Positions 1-8,016 of a stretch of DNA of 64,000 bases are shown piece after piece. Each line of letters opens with the position of its first letter. Position 1 is the first letter of the stretch. The stretch covers positions 1-64,000 of the forward strand of contig CAJUHZ010000007.1 of the NCBI GenBank assembly GCA_910585945.1, in the 5' to 3' direction. Source of the DNA: an uncultured Bilophila sp. Its GTDB lineage: Bacteria; Desulfobacterota; Desulfovibrionia; Desulfovibrionales; Desulfovibrionaceae. The notes beneath the pieces were generated by a model. The model was not told where the DNA came from, made no database searches, and saw nothing but the letters and a program-made list of their open reading frames with translations. The position numbers were made by a program, and so were the translations under genes.

Positions 1-54
1 TCAAGGGATGCCAACTTAGAAATAATGCGCGAAACTTTTGCAATTAGACACTAG
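1..54 (+). CDS. 3' end of an unidentified gene
   Basis: The first frame reads 17 codons, ending NLEIMRETFAIRH, then TAG at 52-54. A strong intrinsic terminator begins 20 bases later, as expected for the end of a transcribed gene. The fragment is too short to name a family. It could be the regulator of the two promoter modules downstream, but that is only a guess from position. It may also be a chance open frame. Confidence 0.3.
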   Translation, partial: SRDANLEIMRETFAIRH

Positions 55-74
55 ATTTTGCCTTCGGCTTTGCA

Positions 75-111
75 GGCGGAGTCGCGTTTTTCAATGCGGC
101 TCCGCCTTTTT
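75..111 (+). terminator. Rho-independent terminator
   Basis: An 11-bp GC-rich stem (GGCGGAGTCGC at 75-85 with GCGGCTCCGCC at 96-106, one G-U pair) closes a 10-base loop and is followed by five T at 107-111. It ends transcription entering the window from the left. Confidence 0.85.
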
Positions 112-177
112 CGTGTGCATGCTGCATGGCAGGTAACTGTGAGGGCGGGCAAGCTTCAATTGATATCGTTAATAACT

Positions 178-212
178 ATATCATCATATATGATATAAGT
201 ATTTGCTATAAT
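178..212 (+). promoter_or_regulatory. Promoter/operator module of the MFS gene
   Basis: ATATCATCATAT at 178-189 is followed after 17 bases by a perfect -10 box TATAAT at 207-212. The -35 position is occupied by the ATATCATCATAT element and not by TTGACA. ATATCAT (178-184) and ATGATAT (190-196) form an inverted repeat. The same arrangement with the same 17-base spacing recurs at 1517-1551 in front of the hydrolase gene, which suggests a common activator or repressor. Confidence 0.7.
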
Positions 213-294
213 ATAATACGGGCAGTACCAACGGACCACATCGGCAAGGAAGCGACGCATTCATGAGACGTTTTTCCGAAAAAAGGAGTTTCAC

Positions 295-1497
295 ATGGAT
301 AAAACAGGAAGCAGCGGAAGCGGGTGGCTTGTCCCCATCCTGACTCTTGGCGTTTTCGGCATTCTGAATACGGAAATGGGCGTCATCGGCATGTTGCCCC
401 TGATTGCCGAGACCTTTCAGGTTACTGTGCCGCAAGCCGGATGGACAGTGACCATCTTTGCCCTTGGCATTGCATTGTGCGGCCCGGTGACGCCCATGCT
501 GTTCTCAAGGTTTGACCGCAAGCTTGTGATGTTGCTTGCGCTCGGCATTTTCATCATCAGCAGCATTGTTTCAATGCTTACGGAGAGTTTTGCCGTTCTG
601 CTCATCGCGCGGGCTGTCCCGGCGATATTTCACCCGGTCTATGTGTCCATGGCCTTTACTATAGCTGCCACGTCCGTGGGCAAGAAAGAGGCCCCAAAGG
701 CGATAGCCAGGGTTTTCATCGGCGTTTCCGCAGGCATGGTGCTTGGCGTTCCGGCCGCCAGCTTCATCGCCGCCGAAGTTTCATACACCATGGCGATGTT
801 TTTCTTTGCCGCAGTAAACGGCATCGTCTTTCTGGCCACACTCTTTTGCATCCCGTCCATGCCGATAACCGGCAGACTTTCCTACGGAGAGCAGTTGCGC
901 GTACTGAAAAAGCCCGCCCTCTGGCACGCCGTGGGAGCCGTCATCTTCACCAATGGCGCGGTGTTCGGCTTTTTCAGTTATCTTTCGGACTATCTCAAGA
1001 GTGTTACGGGGCTTCCGTTTTCAATCATCAGTATTGTGCTCTTCATTTACGGAGCGGCGAACCTCGTCGGCAATCTTCTGGCGGGGAAACTTCTTGCAGT
1101 TGACGCGCGGAAGACGATCCGGCTGACGCCCCTTCCTCTTGCCATTGTCCTGACATTGCTCTCTGTGCTGGGAGACAGCCTTGTTCCCATGCTGGCCGCC
1201 GTGTTGCTGTTCGGCATCCTGACCGGTCTTTCCAGCAACAACAGTCAATACATGATTGCCGCCGCCACTCCTGAAGCTCCCGAATTCGGCAACGGGCTTT
1301 TCCTGACCTCGGCAAACTCCGGCACGGCCATGGGCACGGCACTCTGTGGTCTTTTCATCTCCGAAATGGGCATCCGCTATTCCGTCGCCGGAGCGCTGGC
1401 CTGCCTCGCGGCGGCAACGGTCCTGATCCTGTGGGCGACTCGATCCTATGCACATTGTCTGCCTTCGGAAAAATCTCCAATCTGGCGGAATCCATGA
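295..1497 (+). CDS. MFS transporter, drug:H+ antiporter-like
   Basis: A 400-residue polytopic membrane protein with about 12 hydrophobic segments and the loop 2-3 motif remnant SRFDRK around residues 71-76, typical of major facilitator proteins of the DHA1/AraJ-like group. Such proteins export drugs, sugars or small metabolites with proton counterflow, and the substrate cannot be read from sequence. The start is supported by AAAGGAG six bases upstream of the ATG. It is preceded by a promoter module that recurs before the next gene, so the pair is probably co-regulated although not in one simple operon. Confidence 0.85.
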   Translation: MDKTGSSGSGWLVPILTLGVFGILNTEMGVIGMLPLIAETFQVTVPQAGWTVTIFALGIALCGPVTPMLFSRFDRKLVMLLALGIFIISSIVSMLTESFAVLLIARAVPAIFHPVYVSMAFTIAATSVGKKEAPKAIARVFIGVSAGMVLGVPAASFIAAEVSYTMAMFFFAAVNGIVFLATLFCIPSMPITGRLSYGEQLRVLKKPALWHAVGAVIFTNGAVFGFFSYLSDYLKSVTGLPFSIISIVLFIYGAANLVGNLLAGKLLAVDARKTIRLTPLPLAIVLTLLSVLGDSLVPMLAAVLLFGILTGLSSNNSQYMIAAATPEAPEFGNGLFLTSANSGTAMGTALCGLFISEMGIRYSVAGALACLAAATVLILWATRSYAHCLPSEKSPIWRNP

Positions 1498-1516
1498 TCT
1501 GAAATTTGTTTCAAGC

Positions 1517-1551
1517 ATATCATCATATTTAAAATAACTATTTGCTATAAT
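1517..1551 (+). promoter_or_regulatory. Promoter/operator module of the hydrolase gene
   Basis: ATATCATCATAT at 1517-1528, a 17-base spacer and TATAAT at 1546-1551. The last 19 bases of the module differ from the 178-212 module at one position only. The right arm of the inverted repeat is degenerate here, so the direct ATATCATCATAT block plus the -10 region is the conserved part. Confidence 0.7.
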
Positions 1552-1638
1552 ACATTCTTCCCGGTAAACAAACCACCATGAGAGTCCACTGTCCCGACTC
1601 TCCAAATCATGTAAAAAACATTGTGGAGGCATAACCAG

Positions 1639-2727
1639 ATGTACAAAAACAAAAAACTGGTCGCAGGAATTCTTTTGGGCATGACCGCCATTGCCGGAAA
1701 CGCGCTGGCCACCCCCAACAGCACTTCTGAAAACAACATCCTGAAAGAGAGCAAGGAAATGAAACTGGAACAGAAATGGGACAAAACATTCGCCAAAAGC
1801 GAAAACATTGACCACAAAAAAGTAACTTTCCGGAACCGGTACGGCATTACTCTCGCGGGCGATCTGTACATACCAAAAAATGCCGCGGGCAAACTGGCGG
1901 CGATCGCCGTAAGCGGCCCCTTCGGCGCGGTGAAGGAACAGGCGTCTGGCCGGTACGCCCAGACAATGGCCGAGCGCGGCTTTTTGACCCTGGCCTTTGA
2001 TCCTTCCTACACGGGCGAAAGCGGCGGCGAACCGCGCAATGTGGCGTCACCCGACATCAATACGGAAGATTTCAGCGCGGCGGTGGATTTTCTGGCCACG
2101 CTGAATAACGTGGATCCCAACCGTATCGGCATCATCGGCATATGCGGTTTCGGCGGCATGGGGCTGAATGCCGCGGCCATGGATACCCGCATCAGGGCGA
2201 CTGTCGCTTCCACCATGTACGACATGAGCCGCGTCAACGCCAACGGCTACTTTGACGCCATGAATGCCGACGCGCGGCATGAAGTCCGCAAACAATTGAA
2301 CGAACAACGCACCAGGGATGCGCAATCCGGCACGTTTGCCCCCTCGCAGGCAGGGTTGCCCGACGCCCTCAGGGGAGACGAGCCACAGTTCGTCAAGGAT
2401 TATTTTGACTACTACAAGACAAAGCGCGGCTTCCATCCCCGTTCCATTAATTCCAATGGAGCGTGGAACGCTACCTCCTCCCTTTCCTTCATGACCATGC
2501 CCATCCTGGCTTATGCGGGTGAAATCCGCAACGCGGTGCTCCTTATCCACGGAGAAAAGGCTCATTCGCGCTACTTCAGCGAAGATGCGTTCAAAAAGCT
2601 CACCGGCGACAACAAGGAACTGGTGATCATCCCCAACGCCAATCACACTGATCTGTACGACAAAATGGATGTCATCCCCTTCGACAAGATCGACGCTTTC
2701 TTCAAGACCAACCTATTGGCAAAGTAA
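1639..2727 (+). CDS. Exported alpha/beta hydrolase
   Basis: 362 residues from the ATG at 1639, chosen because GGAGG lies nine bases upstream and the product then starts with a clean signal peptide (MYKNKKLVAGILLG, small residues, ending about A24). The mature part is an alpha/beta hydrolase of the dienelactone hydrolase/YcjY-like group. The nucleophile elbow GICGFGG (about residues 167-173) offers a cysteine where most relatives have serine, and a C-terminal NANHTD supplies the catalytic histidine. It is probably a periplasmic esterase or lactonase of unknown substrate. A terminator follows directly. Confidence 0.8.
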   Translation: MYKNKKLVAGILLGMTAIAGNALATPNSTSENNILKESKEMKLEQKWDKTFAKSENIDHKKVTFRNRYGITLAGDLYIPKNAAGKLAAIAVSGPFGAVKEQASGRYAQTMAERGFLTLAFDPSYTGESGGEPRNVASPDINTEDFSAAVDFLATLNNVDPNRIGIIGICGFGGMGLNAAAMDTRIRATVASTMYDMSRVNANGYFDAMNADARHEVRKQLNEQRTRDAQSGTFAPSQAGLPDALRGDEPQFVKDYFDYYKTKRGFHPRSINSNGAWNATSSLSFMTMPILAYAGEIRNAVLLIHGEKAHSRYFSEDAFKKLTGDNKELVIIPNANHTDLYDKMDVIPFDKIDAFFKTNLLAK

Positions 2728-2730
2728 TAA

Positions 2731-2774
2731 AAAAGCGCCCGGCTCGAAATACGTTTCGGTCCGGGCGCTTTTTT
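2731..2774. terminator. Bidirectional terminator
   Basis: AAAAAAGCGCCCGG and CCGGGCGCTTTTTT (2735-2742 with 2761-2768) form an 8-bp GC stem with an A-tract on the left and a T-tract on the right. It can therefore end both the rightward hydrolase transcript and the leftward DUF1328 transcript, whose stop codon is at 2788. Confidence 0.85.
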
Positions 2775-2787
2775 ATTTGTGCATGAA

Positions 2788-2949
2788 TCATTCACGCCGG
2801 CGCCTGAAGACAAGCGCTATGACAAACAGGATCAATCCGACAACAAAAACGATTTTGGCCGCCATTGCCGCCGTTCCTGCCAGTCCGCCGAATCCCAGAC
2901 CGGCGGCGATCACCGCGATGACAAGAAAAAGAATGGCCCAATTGAACAT
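2788..2949 (-). CDS. DUF1328 (YtjA-like) small membrane protein
   Basis: A 53-residue protein, MFNWAILFLVIAVIAAG..., ending in a basic RRRRE tail. It has two hydrophobic segments around a glycine/alanine-rich turn (GLGFGGLAGTAAMAA), the pattern of the DUF1328/YtjA family of small inner-membrane proteins, often about 55 residues. GGAGG stands upstream of the ATG. Its function is unknown; in other bacteria members are often stress-induced. It is convergent with the alpha/beta hydrolase and shares its terminator. Confidence 0.8.
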   Translation of the reverse strand: MFNWAILFLVIAVIAAGLGFGGLAGTAAMAAKIVFVVGLILFVIALVFRRRRE

Positions 2950-3071
2950 CGATTCGTCCTCCATGTGTGAATTGGATCCATTCTTTGCTTATTGCGGCGT
3001 GCCGATCAATTACATTGACTTGATTATTCCGAAACGCCCGAGAAAAACCGATCCCGCCCCGGGGCGGACTG

Positions 3072-4280
3072 CTATGCGCCCACCCGGCCGGATTCCGCCA
3101 TCATGCGACGAATGATACGTCCAAGTACGGCAATGCCCTTTTCGATCACCTCATCGGAACTGTTCGTGTAATTGAGACGGAACGTGGGCACGTTGCGATC
3201 GCTTTCATAGAAAGGATCGCCGGCTGCAATCATCACCCCTTCCTTGGCGGCTTCCTCAGCCAGACGCACAGCGGCAAGGCCGGCGGGCAGAGTCGCCCAG
3301 ATGAACATGCCCCCTTCGGGCCGGGTCCAACTCGCCTCTTCAGGGAAGTGCCGTTGCAAGGCGTCGAGCATGACTTCCGCCTGATGCCGGTACAAATCCC
3401 GGATCTTGGCGATGTGCGACTCCAGATCGTTGTTTCGCAGGTACTCGTCCAGCACCATCTGGCCGAACACGCTGGTGTGCAGATCCACCCGCTGCTTGTA
3501 GCCGAGCAATTCCTCCCACAAGGGTTTGCAAGTGCAGACAATCCAGCCGAGACGAATGCCGGGCGACACGATTTTGGAAAACGATCCGGTCAGCACACAT
3601 TGCTCGCCAAGCAGCTTGTGGAACGAGAGAGACGCCTCCCCCTTAAACCGCAGTTCCTCATAGGGATTGTCTTCCACGAGAAGCGTATCCGAACGGAGTA
3701 TGGCCTGAGCGATGCGCCGGCGCACCCCTTCCGAGTAGGTCAGTCCGGTCGGATTCTGAAAATCGGGCACGGTATAGAAAAACTTGGGGCGATCCCGTTC
3801 CAGAATGGTTTGCAGCTCTTCCGGAGAAGCTCCCTCCGGCGTCAATTCCACTGTACGCACCACAGGGTTGAAAAGATGGAATGCCTGCAGGGCCGCCAGA
3901 TAACAGGGGCGTTCCACCACAATAGCATCGCCTTCATCGATCAGCGTCGCCGCGATCATCTCCAGAGCCTGCTGTGAGCCGTTGGTAATCAGGATATCGT
4001 CTGTTGTGACGGCAAGCCCCTTTTTCGCGTAACGATCAGCGATAAGCTGGCGAAGTGGTTCGTATCCCTGCGGATTATTGTACTGCAGAGCGCGCTCGCC
4101 GTTCCTGCTCAGGACGCTCCGCGTGGCTTCGGCAAGCTCCTGGACAGGAAAGGAAACCGGATTGGGCAGGCCGCCGGCAAAGGAAACAAGATTCCCGGCA
4201 GCCGCCACCCGAAGGATCATCTTGAGAAAATCTCCCTGAAAATCGGGGCGACGCACACGTTCCGACAAGCGCAATTCCAT
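3072..4280 (-). CDS. PLP-dependent aminotransferase, class I/II (2-aminoadipate type)
   Basis: 402 residues with the fold-type I aminotransferase signature. It has QYNNPQGYEPLR near residue 66, NPTG at 176-179, LVEDNPYEEL with the PLP-ring aspartate D204, and the Schiff-base lysine K236 in GSFSKIVSPGIRLGW. This is the MocR/LysN-like group that transfers amino groups between aromatic, branched-chain or 2-aminoadipate donors and 2-oxoglutarate. No GntR DNA-binding domain is fused. It lies downstream of the YitT gene with about 80 bases and an inverted repeat between, so it may belong to the same transcript. Confidence 0.85.
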   Translation of the reverse strand: MELRLSERVRRPDFQGDFLKMILRVAAAGNLVSFAGGLPNPVSFPVQELAEATRSVLSRNGERALQYNNPQGYEPLRQLIADRYAKKGLAVTTDDILITNGSQQALEMIAATLIDEGDAIVVERPCYLAALQAFHLFNPVVRTVELTPEGASPEELQTILERDRPKFFYTVPDFQNPTGLTYSEGVRRRIAQAILRSDTLLVEDNPYEELRFKGEASLSFHKLLGEQCVLTGSFSKIVSPGIRLGWIVCTCKPLWEELLGYKQRVDLHTSVFGQMVLDEYLRNNDLESHIAKIRDLYRHQAEVMLDALQRHFPEEASWTRPEGGMFIWATLPAGLAAVRLAEEAAKEGVMIAAGDPFYESDRNVPTFRLNYTNSSDEVIEKGIAVLGRIIRRMMAESGRVGA

Positions 4281-4320
4281 AACTTGGCCTCCATAAATGT
4301 AAAATTGCTTTCCTGAGGTT

Positions 4321-4355
4321 ATCCCCCCATTGCATCAGTCTGAGCAATGGGGGAT
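4321..4355. repeat. Inverted repeat between yitT-like and aminotransferase genes
   Basis: ATCCCCCATTGC and GCAATGGGGGAT arms of 12 bp flank a short loop. There is no T-tract on either side, so it is not a standard terminator. It may stabilise the upstream message or attenuate readthrough into the aminotransferase gene on the minus strand. Confidence 0.6.
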
Positions 4356-4359
4356 GCCC

Positions 4360-5256
4360 CTAAATCACCGACTTGCGCGGATAGCGGGAACCGGAAACAT
4401 AGAACGTGTTTTCCACGATGAAAAGCGCGCGCGGGTCCAGATCAAAAACGAGGTTTTCCAGCCTTCGCAAAAGGATATTGTTGGTGACGGTGAGAATGAT
4501 CTCCCGGTTGTCCCCGCTGTAGGCGCCCTTGCCTTTCAGGATGGTAGCCCCGCCGTAGCCTTCGGCAATGATCGCCTCGCAGATTTCCTCACCTCTCTCG
4601 CACACCACATACACCATCTTGCGGCCATTGCCCCATCGCAGCACATATTCGAGCGTGCCCGAGGCAATGAATACCTGAAGAAAGGAAACTATGATGAGAT
4701 CAAGCGACATGGTCGCCACTGCCGCCAGAAACATGACGGCATTGTAGGTGAAGGAAAAACGCCCCACCCCAACATTCCAACGCCTGTTCAGAATAACCCC
4801 GATCAGGTCGAGGCCGCCGCCCGACCCCAGAGTGCGCAGCATCAAGCCTGTGCCCGTACCGCACAAGACGCCAGCCGCCACCGCTGCATAGAAGTTGTCC
4901 TGAATCGGGATCTGAAACGAAATACAGGCGCTGATCGCCGTTGTGGCAAGGCTGCCGTACAGGCTGTAGAAAAAGAACTGCCGTCCTATCTGAAACCAGG
5001 ACACGGCGAAAAGCGGAATATTCAGCAAAAGGTACCAGATCGCCGGGCTGAAAATATCCGTTGCATACCAGGCAAGCAGCCCTGTTCCAAATATGCCGCC
5101 CGTCAGAAAACCGTGGTGCGAAGCGACACCCTGCGCGCCCAGAGAAAAAAAGGCAGACCCCACCGTCAGCAACAACAGGTTCCATGCCGGCGACTGGGCA
5201 AGACGCATGCTTCGATCCGTGGGCGGCGGCAGAGAACGGGTAAAGACTTTTGTCAT
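4360..5256 (-). CDS. YitT-family membrane protein (DUF161 + DUF2179)
   Basis: 298 residues: about five to six transmembrane segments (residues 25-195) including TLGSGGGLDLIGVILNRRWN, typical of the YitT/UPF0750 family. A C-terminal soluble DUF2179 domain (about 205-290, YGGATILKGKGAYSGDNR...) follows. Its role is unknown; a transport or sensing function is often assumed. A GAGGTAG-type ribosome binding site precedes the ATG. The gene starts nine bases after the stop of the TauE/SafE gene, so the two are co-transcribed. Confidence 0.85.
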   Translation of the reverse strand: MTKVFTRSLPPPTDRSMRLAQSPAWNLLLLTVGSAFFSLGAQGVASHHGFLTGGIFGTGLLAWYATDIFSPAIWYLLLNIPLFAVSWFQIGRQFFFYSLYGSLATTAISACISFQIPIQDNFYAAVAAGVLCGTGTGLMLRTLGSGGGLDLIGVILNRRWNVGVGRFSFTYNAVMFLAAVATMSLDLIIVSFLQVFIASGTLEYVLRWGNGRKMVYVVCERGEEICEAIIAEGYGGATILKGKGAYSGDNREIILTVTNNILLRRLENLVFDLDPRALFIVENTFYVSGSRYPRKSVI

Positions 5257-5265
5257 GAAACTACC

Positions 5266-6063
5266 TCAAAAAAACACGGTCCAAAACATGCGGGCGGCCA
5301 TAACACACACGAAAAGCCCAAAAAATCGCTTGAGCTTGTTTACTTGCAACCTGTGCGCCAGGCTCGCGCCAAGCGGCACGGTCAGCACGCTCCCGGCCAC
5401 AATGCCGACAAGCCCCGGCAAATACACAAAGCCGAGCGCCCACTCGGGCAAGTCCGGGCTTCCCCAGCCGTTCCAGATGTAGCCCAAAGCCCCGGTCAGC
5501 GCGATGGGAAAGCCAATGGCAGCCGAAGTTCCCACCGCCACCCGCATGGGGACATTGCACCAGGTCATGCAGGGAACAGACATTGTCCCTCCGCCGATGC
5601 CGACAAAACTGGAAATCAGGCCGATACCGGCCCCTGCTCCAGCCAGACCAAGTTTCCCCGGCAATTCACGACTCGGACGGGGTTTGGCCGCAAGGAGCAT
5701 CTGAATGCCTACCACTGTCAGAAAGCAGGCAAAAAAAACACGCAGAAAGGTGGTCGACAAGCCCGCCGCAACCCAGGATCCGAACAGAGTCGCTGCTACA
5801 ATTGCAGGCGTCACCCCGCGCCAGATATCCCAGCGCACGCCCCCTCGCGCATTATGGGCGCGAACACTGGAAATTGAAGTGAAGACAATGGCCGCAAACG
5901 AGGTGCCCACAGAAAGATGCTGCACCTGGTCGGGAGACATGCCCGCCCACGGAAAAATCAGGTTGAGCATTGGCACAATGACGATGCCCCCGCCTACCCC
6001 GAGCAGTCCGGCAAGCACCCCGACTATCGCTCCGCCCGCAAGATACAAAAGAAAAAAAACCAC
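5266..6063 (-). CDS. TauE/SafE-family sulfite/sulfonate exporter
   Basis: A membrane protein with two repeats of the TauE/SafE type: GVLAGLLGVGGGIVIVPML near the N-terminus and GLISSFVGIGGGTMSVP in the middle, with about eight hydrophobic segments. Family members move sulfite, sulfoacetate or other organosulfur anions out of the cell. The GTG at 6061-6063 is preferred because GGAGGGAGG lies seven bases upstream (265 residues). An upstream ATG at 6108 in the same frame would add 15 non-hydrophobic residues. A sulfur-anion exporter would suit a sulfur-respiring organism, but the substrate is inferred from the family only. Confidence 0.85.
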   Translation of the reverse strand: MVFFLLYLAGGAIVGVLAGLLGVGGGIVIVPMLNLIFPWAGMSPDQVQHLSVGTSFAAIVFTSISSVRAHNARGGVRWDIWRGVTPAIVAATLFGSWVAAGLSTTFLRVFFACFLTVVGIQMLLAAKPRPSRELPGKLGLAGAGAGIGLISSFVGIGGGTMSVPCMTWCNVPMRVAVGTSAAIGFPIALTGALGYIWNGWGSPDLPEWALGFVYLPGLVGIVAGSVLTVPLGASLAHRLQVNKLKRFFGLFVCVMAARMFWTVFF

Positions 6064-6921
6064 AATGACGCCTCCCTCCATCATGAAACATGGCGCAAAC
6101 ACCGGCAAGCGGCCCCGAGCAGGGCATTCCCGGGACTCACTTCCCGGAAATCATTTCATAAATGAACTGTAAACTGGCTTTCCAACCAAAGAAAAAGACG
6201 CGTCCGCGTCCTCCACGCAAACCGGGGGCAAGGGCGCCACGCAATATGAATGAGGCCCCGCCAACATGAGGCCGCCCAAGACTGACGCAAGACCGCGCTG
6301 TTGCTGAAACGGCTTTTTTCCCTACGCCGCGTGCCCGCAATCGTCAAGCGGCGCCGCCTCCGCTCATTTCATGCAGTCCCCTACGGACGATACATGAGGA
6401 TCATCCACCTAAAAAACGTGTTTGGAGGCTCATTGACAGAGCTTTTCGCGCCGCGCCAGACGTCAGTCTGACGTTAGAAGTCGTTTCATGGGAATCATGA
6501 ATACGGCTTCTATGCACAAGACGGAGAGATTGTATGCCGCAAAACGGACATGAGCCGGAAAATCATGTTTTTTGACCAACAATCTTCCATATCAAAAGGT
6601 TTGATTTTCGATATGAACATCAATAAAGTGAGCCTGCTGCCGGATTTCACTTTTTGCAATGACATTGCTCCCAATTCGGGCTATCTTTCCAGCGTCATGC
6701 GCCGTCTCAAGAACTCGGGGCGGAAAGAACCCGCCGCCCGGCAGGCCTGACCAGGCAGACATGGGTGGGCAGACGGCAGTTTTGGTTGCATGGCCGCCAT
6801 GAACGAGTCAAAAACCACACGTTTCGGCGCAGCGCTCCTCATCCATCGCCCGCAGGAAAATTTGTAAAAAAGTGTATGCAGGACGTGCCTTGCAACCAGA
6901 CTCAAGAGGAGGAGAGCCGTC
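6064..6921. other. Long intergenic stretch without a convincing gene
   Basis: About 860 bases. Short open frames exist (for example 6550-6750 plus and 6681-6953 minus) but lack ribosome binding sites and recognisable products. The segment contains palindromic repeat P copy A (about 6390-6512). The MerR gene downstream has GAGGAGGAG before its ATG, but I found no clear MerR-type dyad with a 19-20 bp promoter spacer. Confidence 0.6.
6390..6512 (-). repeat. Palindromic intergenic repeat P, copy A
   Basis: Read on the minus strand it begins with an imperfect palindrome (GAAGCCGTATTCATG... ...CATGAAACGACTTC, plus-strand 6477-6510). It continues through GCGGCGCGAAAAGC to CAAACACGTTTTTTAGG and ATCCTCATGTATC. 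This order of blocks is the same as in copy C at 7836-7955, so the two are homologous copies in opposite orientation. Confidence 0.65.
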
Positions 6922-7401
6922 ATGAAAATCAAAATTGGCGATCTCGCAGCCATGACAGGATGTCAGGTCGTCACCATCAGATATTATGAAAAAGAAGGTT
7001 TGCTTCCACAGCCAGAACGCACAGGCGCGAATTATCGACTTTATGATGAGCATGCTGTCGAACGACTTCGCTTCATCCGTCACTGCCGGCAACACGACAT
7101 GAACCTTGCGGAAATCCGCGCCCTGCTGGCGTTCAAGGATAACCCGACGATGAATTGCGACTGGATCAATTCGCTTGTTGAAAACCATCTTGCCGCTGTA
7201 GACGAACAAATCGCTTCATTGCAACACTTGAAACAGCACCTGCAAACCCTGCTTCACAAGTGTTCCGGCGGGAAGAAGGCCGAATGCGGCATTCTTGAAA
7301 GCTTGAACAAGGGAGAATCATGCCCCTATTGCGAAAATTTTCGCTGTCGCCAGTCTGTAAAAGACAGTCATTCCATGACCCTTTTACCGGCAGAAATATA
7401 A
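6922..7401 (+). CDS. MerR-family regulator, Cd(II)/Pb(II)-responsive (CadR-like)
   Basis: 159 residues: N-terminal MerR winged helix (KIGDLAAMTGCQVVTIRYYE...), a dimerisation coiled coil (about 85-115) and cysteines C79, C114 and C122 placed as in CadR/PbrR metal sensors (C77, C112, C119 in CadR). The C-terminus carries an additional CPYCENFRC (134-142), which could bind further metal. Such regulators twist a promoter with a long spacer to activate a metal efflux gene. No efflux ATPase or permease lies next to it here, so its target is elsewhere or is the small acidic protein downstream. Confidence 0.85.
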   Translation: MKIKIGDLAAMTGCQVVTIRYYEKEGLLPQPERTGANYRLYDEHAVERLRFIRHCRQHDMNLAEIRALLAFKDNPTMNCDWINSLVENHLAAVDEQIASLQHLKQHLQTLLHKCSGGKKAECGILESLNKGESCPYCENFRCRQSVKDSHSMTLLPAEI

Positions 7402-7500
7402 AAGTCATTTCATCATTCCCATGAAATGACTTCTACTGCCAGTCGACAGTCTGATACGGCGACAAGTTCGCCGTGAATGCTCCGAAACCACGTTTCAAGG
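7402..7500 (+). repeat. Palindromic intergenic repeat P, copy B
   Basis: Starts on the base after the MerR stop codon. The head is a perfect 12-bp inverted repeat, AAGTCATTTCAT (7402-7413) and ATGAAATGACTT (7421-7432), with a 7-base loop. It is followed by CAGTCTGATACGGCGA, CGCCGTGAATG and CCGAAACCACGTTTCAAGG, matching the tail of the other copies. The next gene starts ten bases after it. Confidence 0.75.
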
Positions 7501-7509
7501 AACCGAATC

Positions 7510-7836
7510 ATGCATACCGTCACAACTGATGCGGCCCTGGCCGCCTTGCCTGAGGAAGAAATCCGCGCCGCGCTTGACCGCTACGACGCGCATTGCGAAA
7601 ATGAATCTGCAAACGAATCCGAAGAAGACGATCCCGCCACGCAAGACCCCATAGTGCGGGAAGTGACCCGCCTGGTGAACGCCTATGCCCATCGTTTCGA
7701 TCATGCCTGCCGCGAACATGGGCACATCCCTGAAGAGGCGCTGCTCTACCAGCCGGGATCACCCATTGAACGAGCCGCGTTTCATATTTTCACCCAAGCC
7801 CTGCACGATTCCCTGCAGGAAGCGGACGACGAATAG
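7510..7836 (+). CDS. Small acidic protein of unknown function
   Basis: 108 residues from the ATG at 7510 (AAGGA about eight bases upstream). An in-frame ATG at 7477 lies inside the repeat and is less likely. The product is acidic, with a low-complexity ESANESEEDDPATQD stretch (about residues 34-50) between two predicted helical parts, and no signal peptide or membrane segment. I do not recognise a family. It sits between two direct copies of repeat P, immediately downstream of the CadR-like gene. Confidence 0.6.
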   Translation: MHTVTTDAALAALPEEEIRAALDRYDAHCENESANESEEDDPATQDPIVREVTRLVNAYAHRFDHACREHGHIPEEALLYQPGSPIERAAFHIFTQALHDSLQEADDE

Positions 7837-7955
7837 AAGTCGTTTCATAATTTCCATGGAACGACTTCCAACGCCGGACGGCAGTCTGGAGCGGCGCGAA
7901 AAGCGCCGTGAAAGCCCCCAAAACGTGTTTTGGGGGCAAATATCCTCATTGCTCG
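7836..7955 (+). repeat. Palindromic intergenic repeat P, copy C
   Basis: The first base overlaps the stop codon of the acidic protein. Arms GAAGTCGTTTCAT and ATGGAACGACTTC form the head. Then come CGGACGGCAGTCTGG, GCGGCGCGAAAAGC, GCCGTGAAAG, an inverted CCCCCAAAAC/GTTTTGGGGG hairpin, and ATATCCTCATTGC. This is the most complete copy and the best reference for the family. Confidence 0.75.
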
Positions 7956-8016
7956 GCAGGCCAACTGATGAAATAAACTATAAGAAAAGCGGCCTGACTG
8001 ACGGAAGGCGCGCCGA

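Noticed and set aside
6550..6750. 66-codon open frame between the TauE and MerR genes
   Set aside because: No ribosome binding site, no recognisable family and a composition unlike the neighbouring genes; it follows the P repeat.
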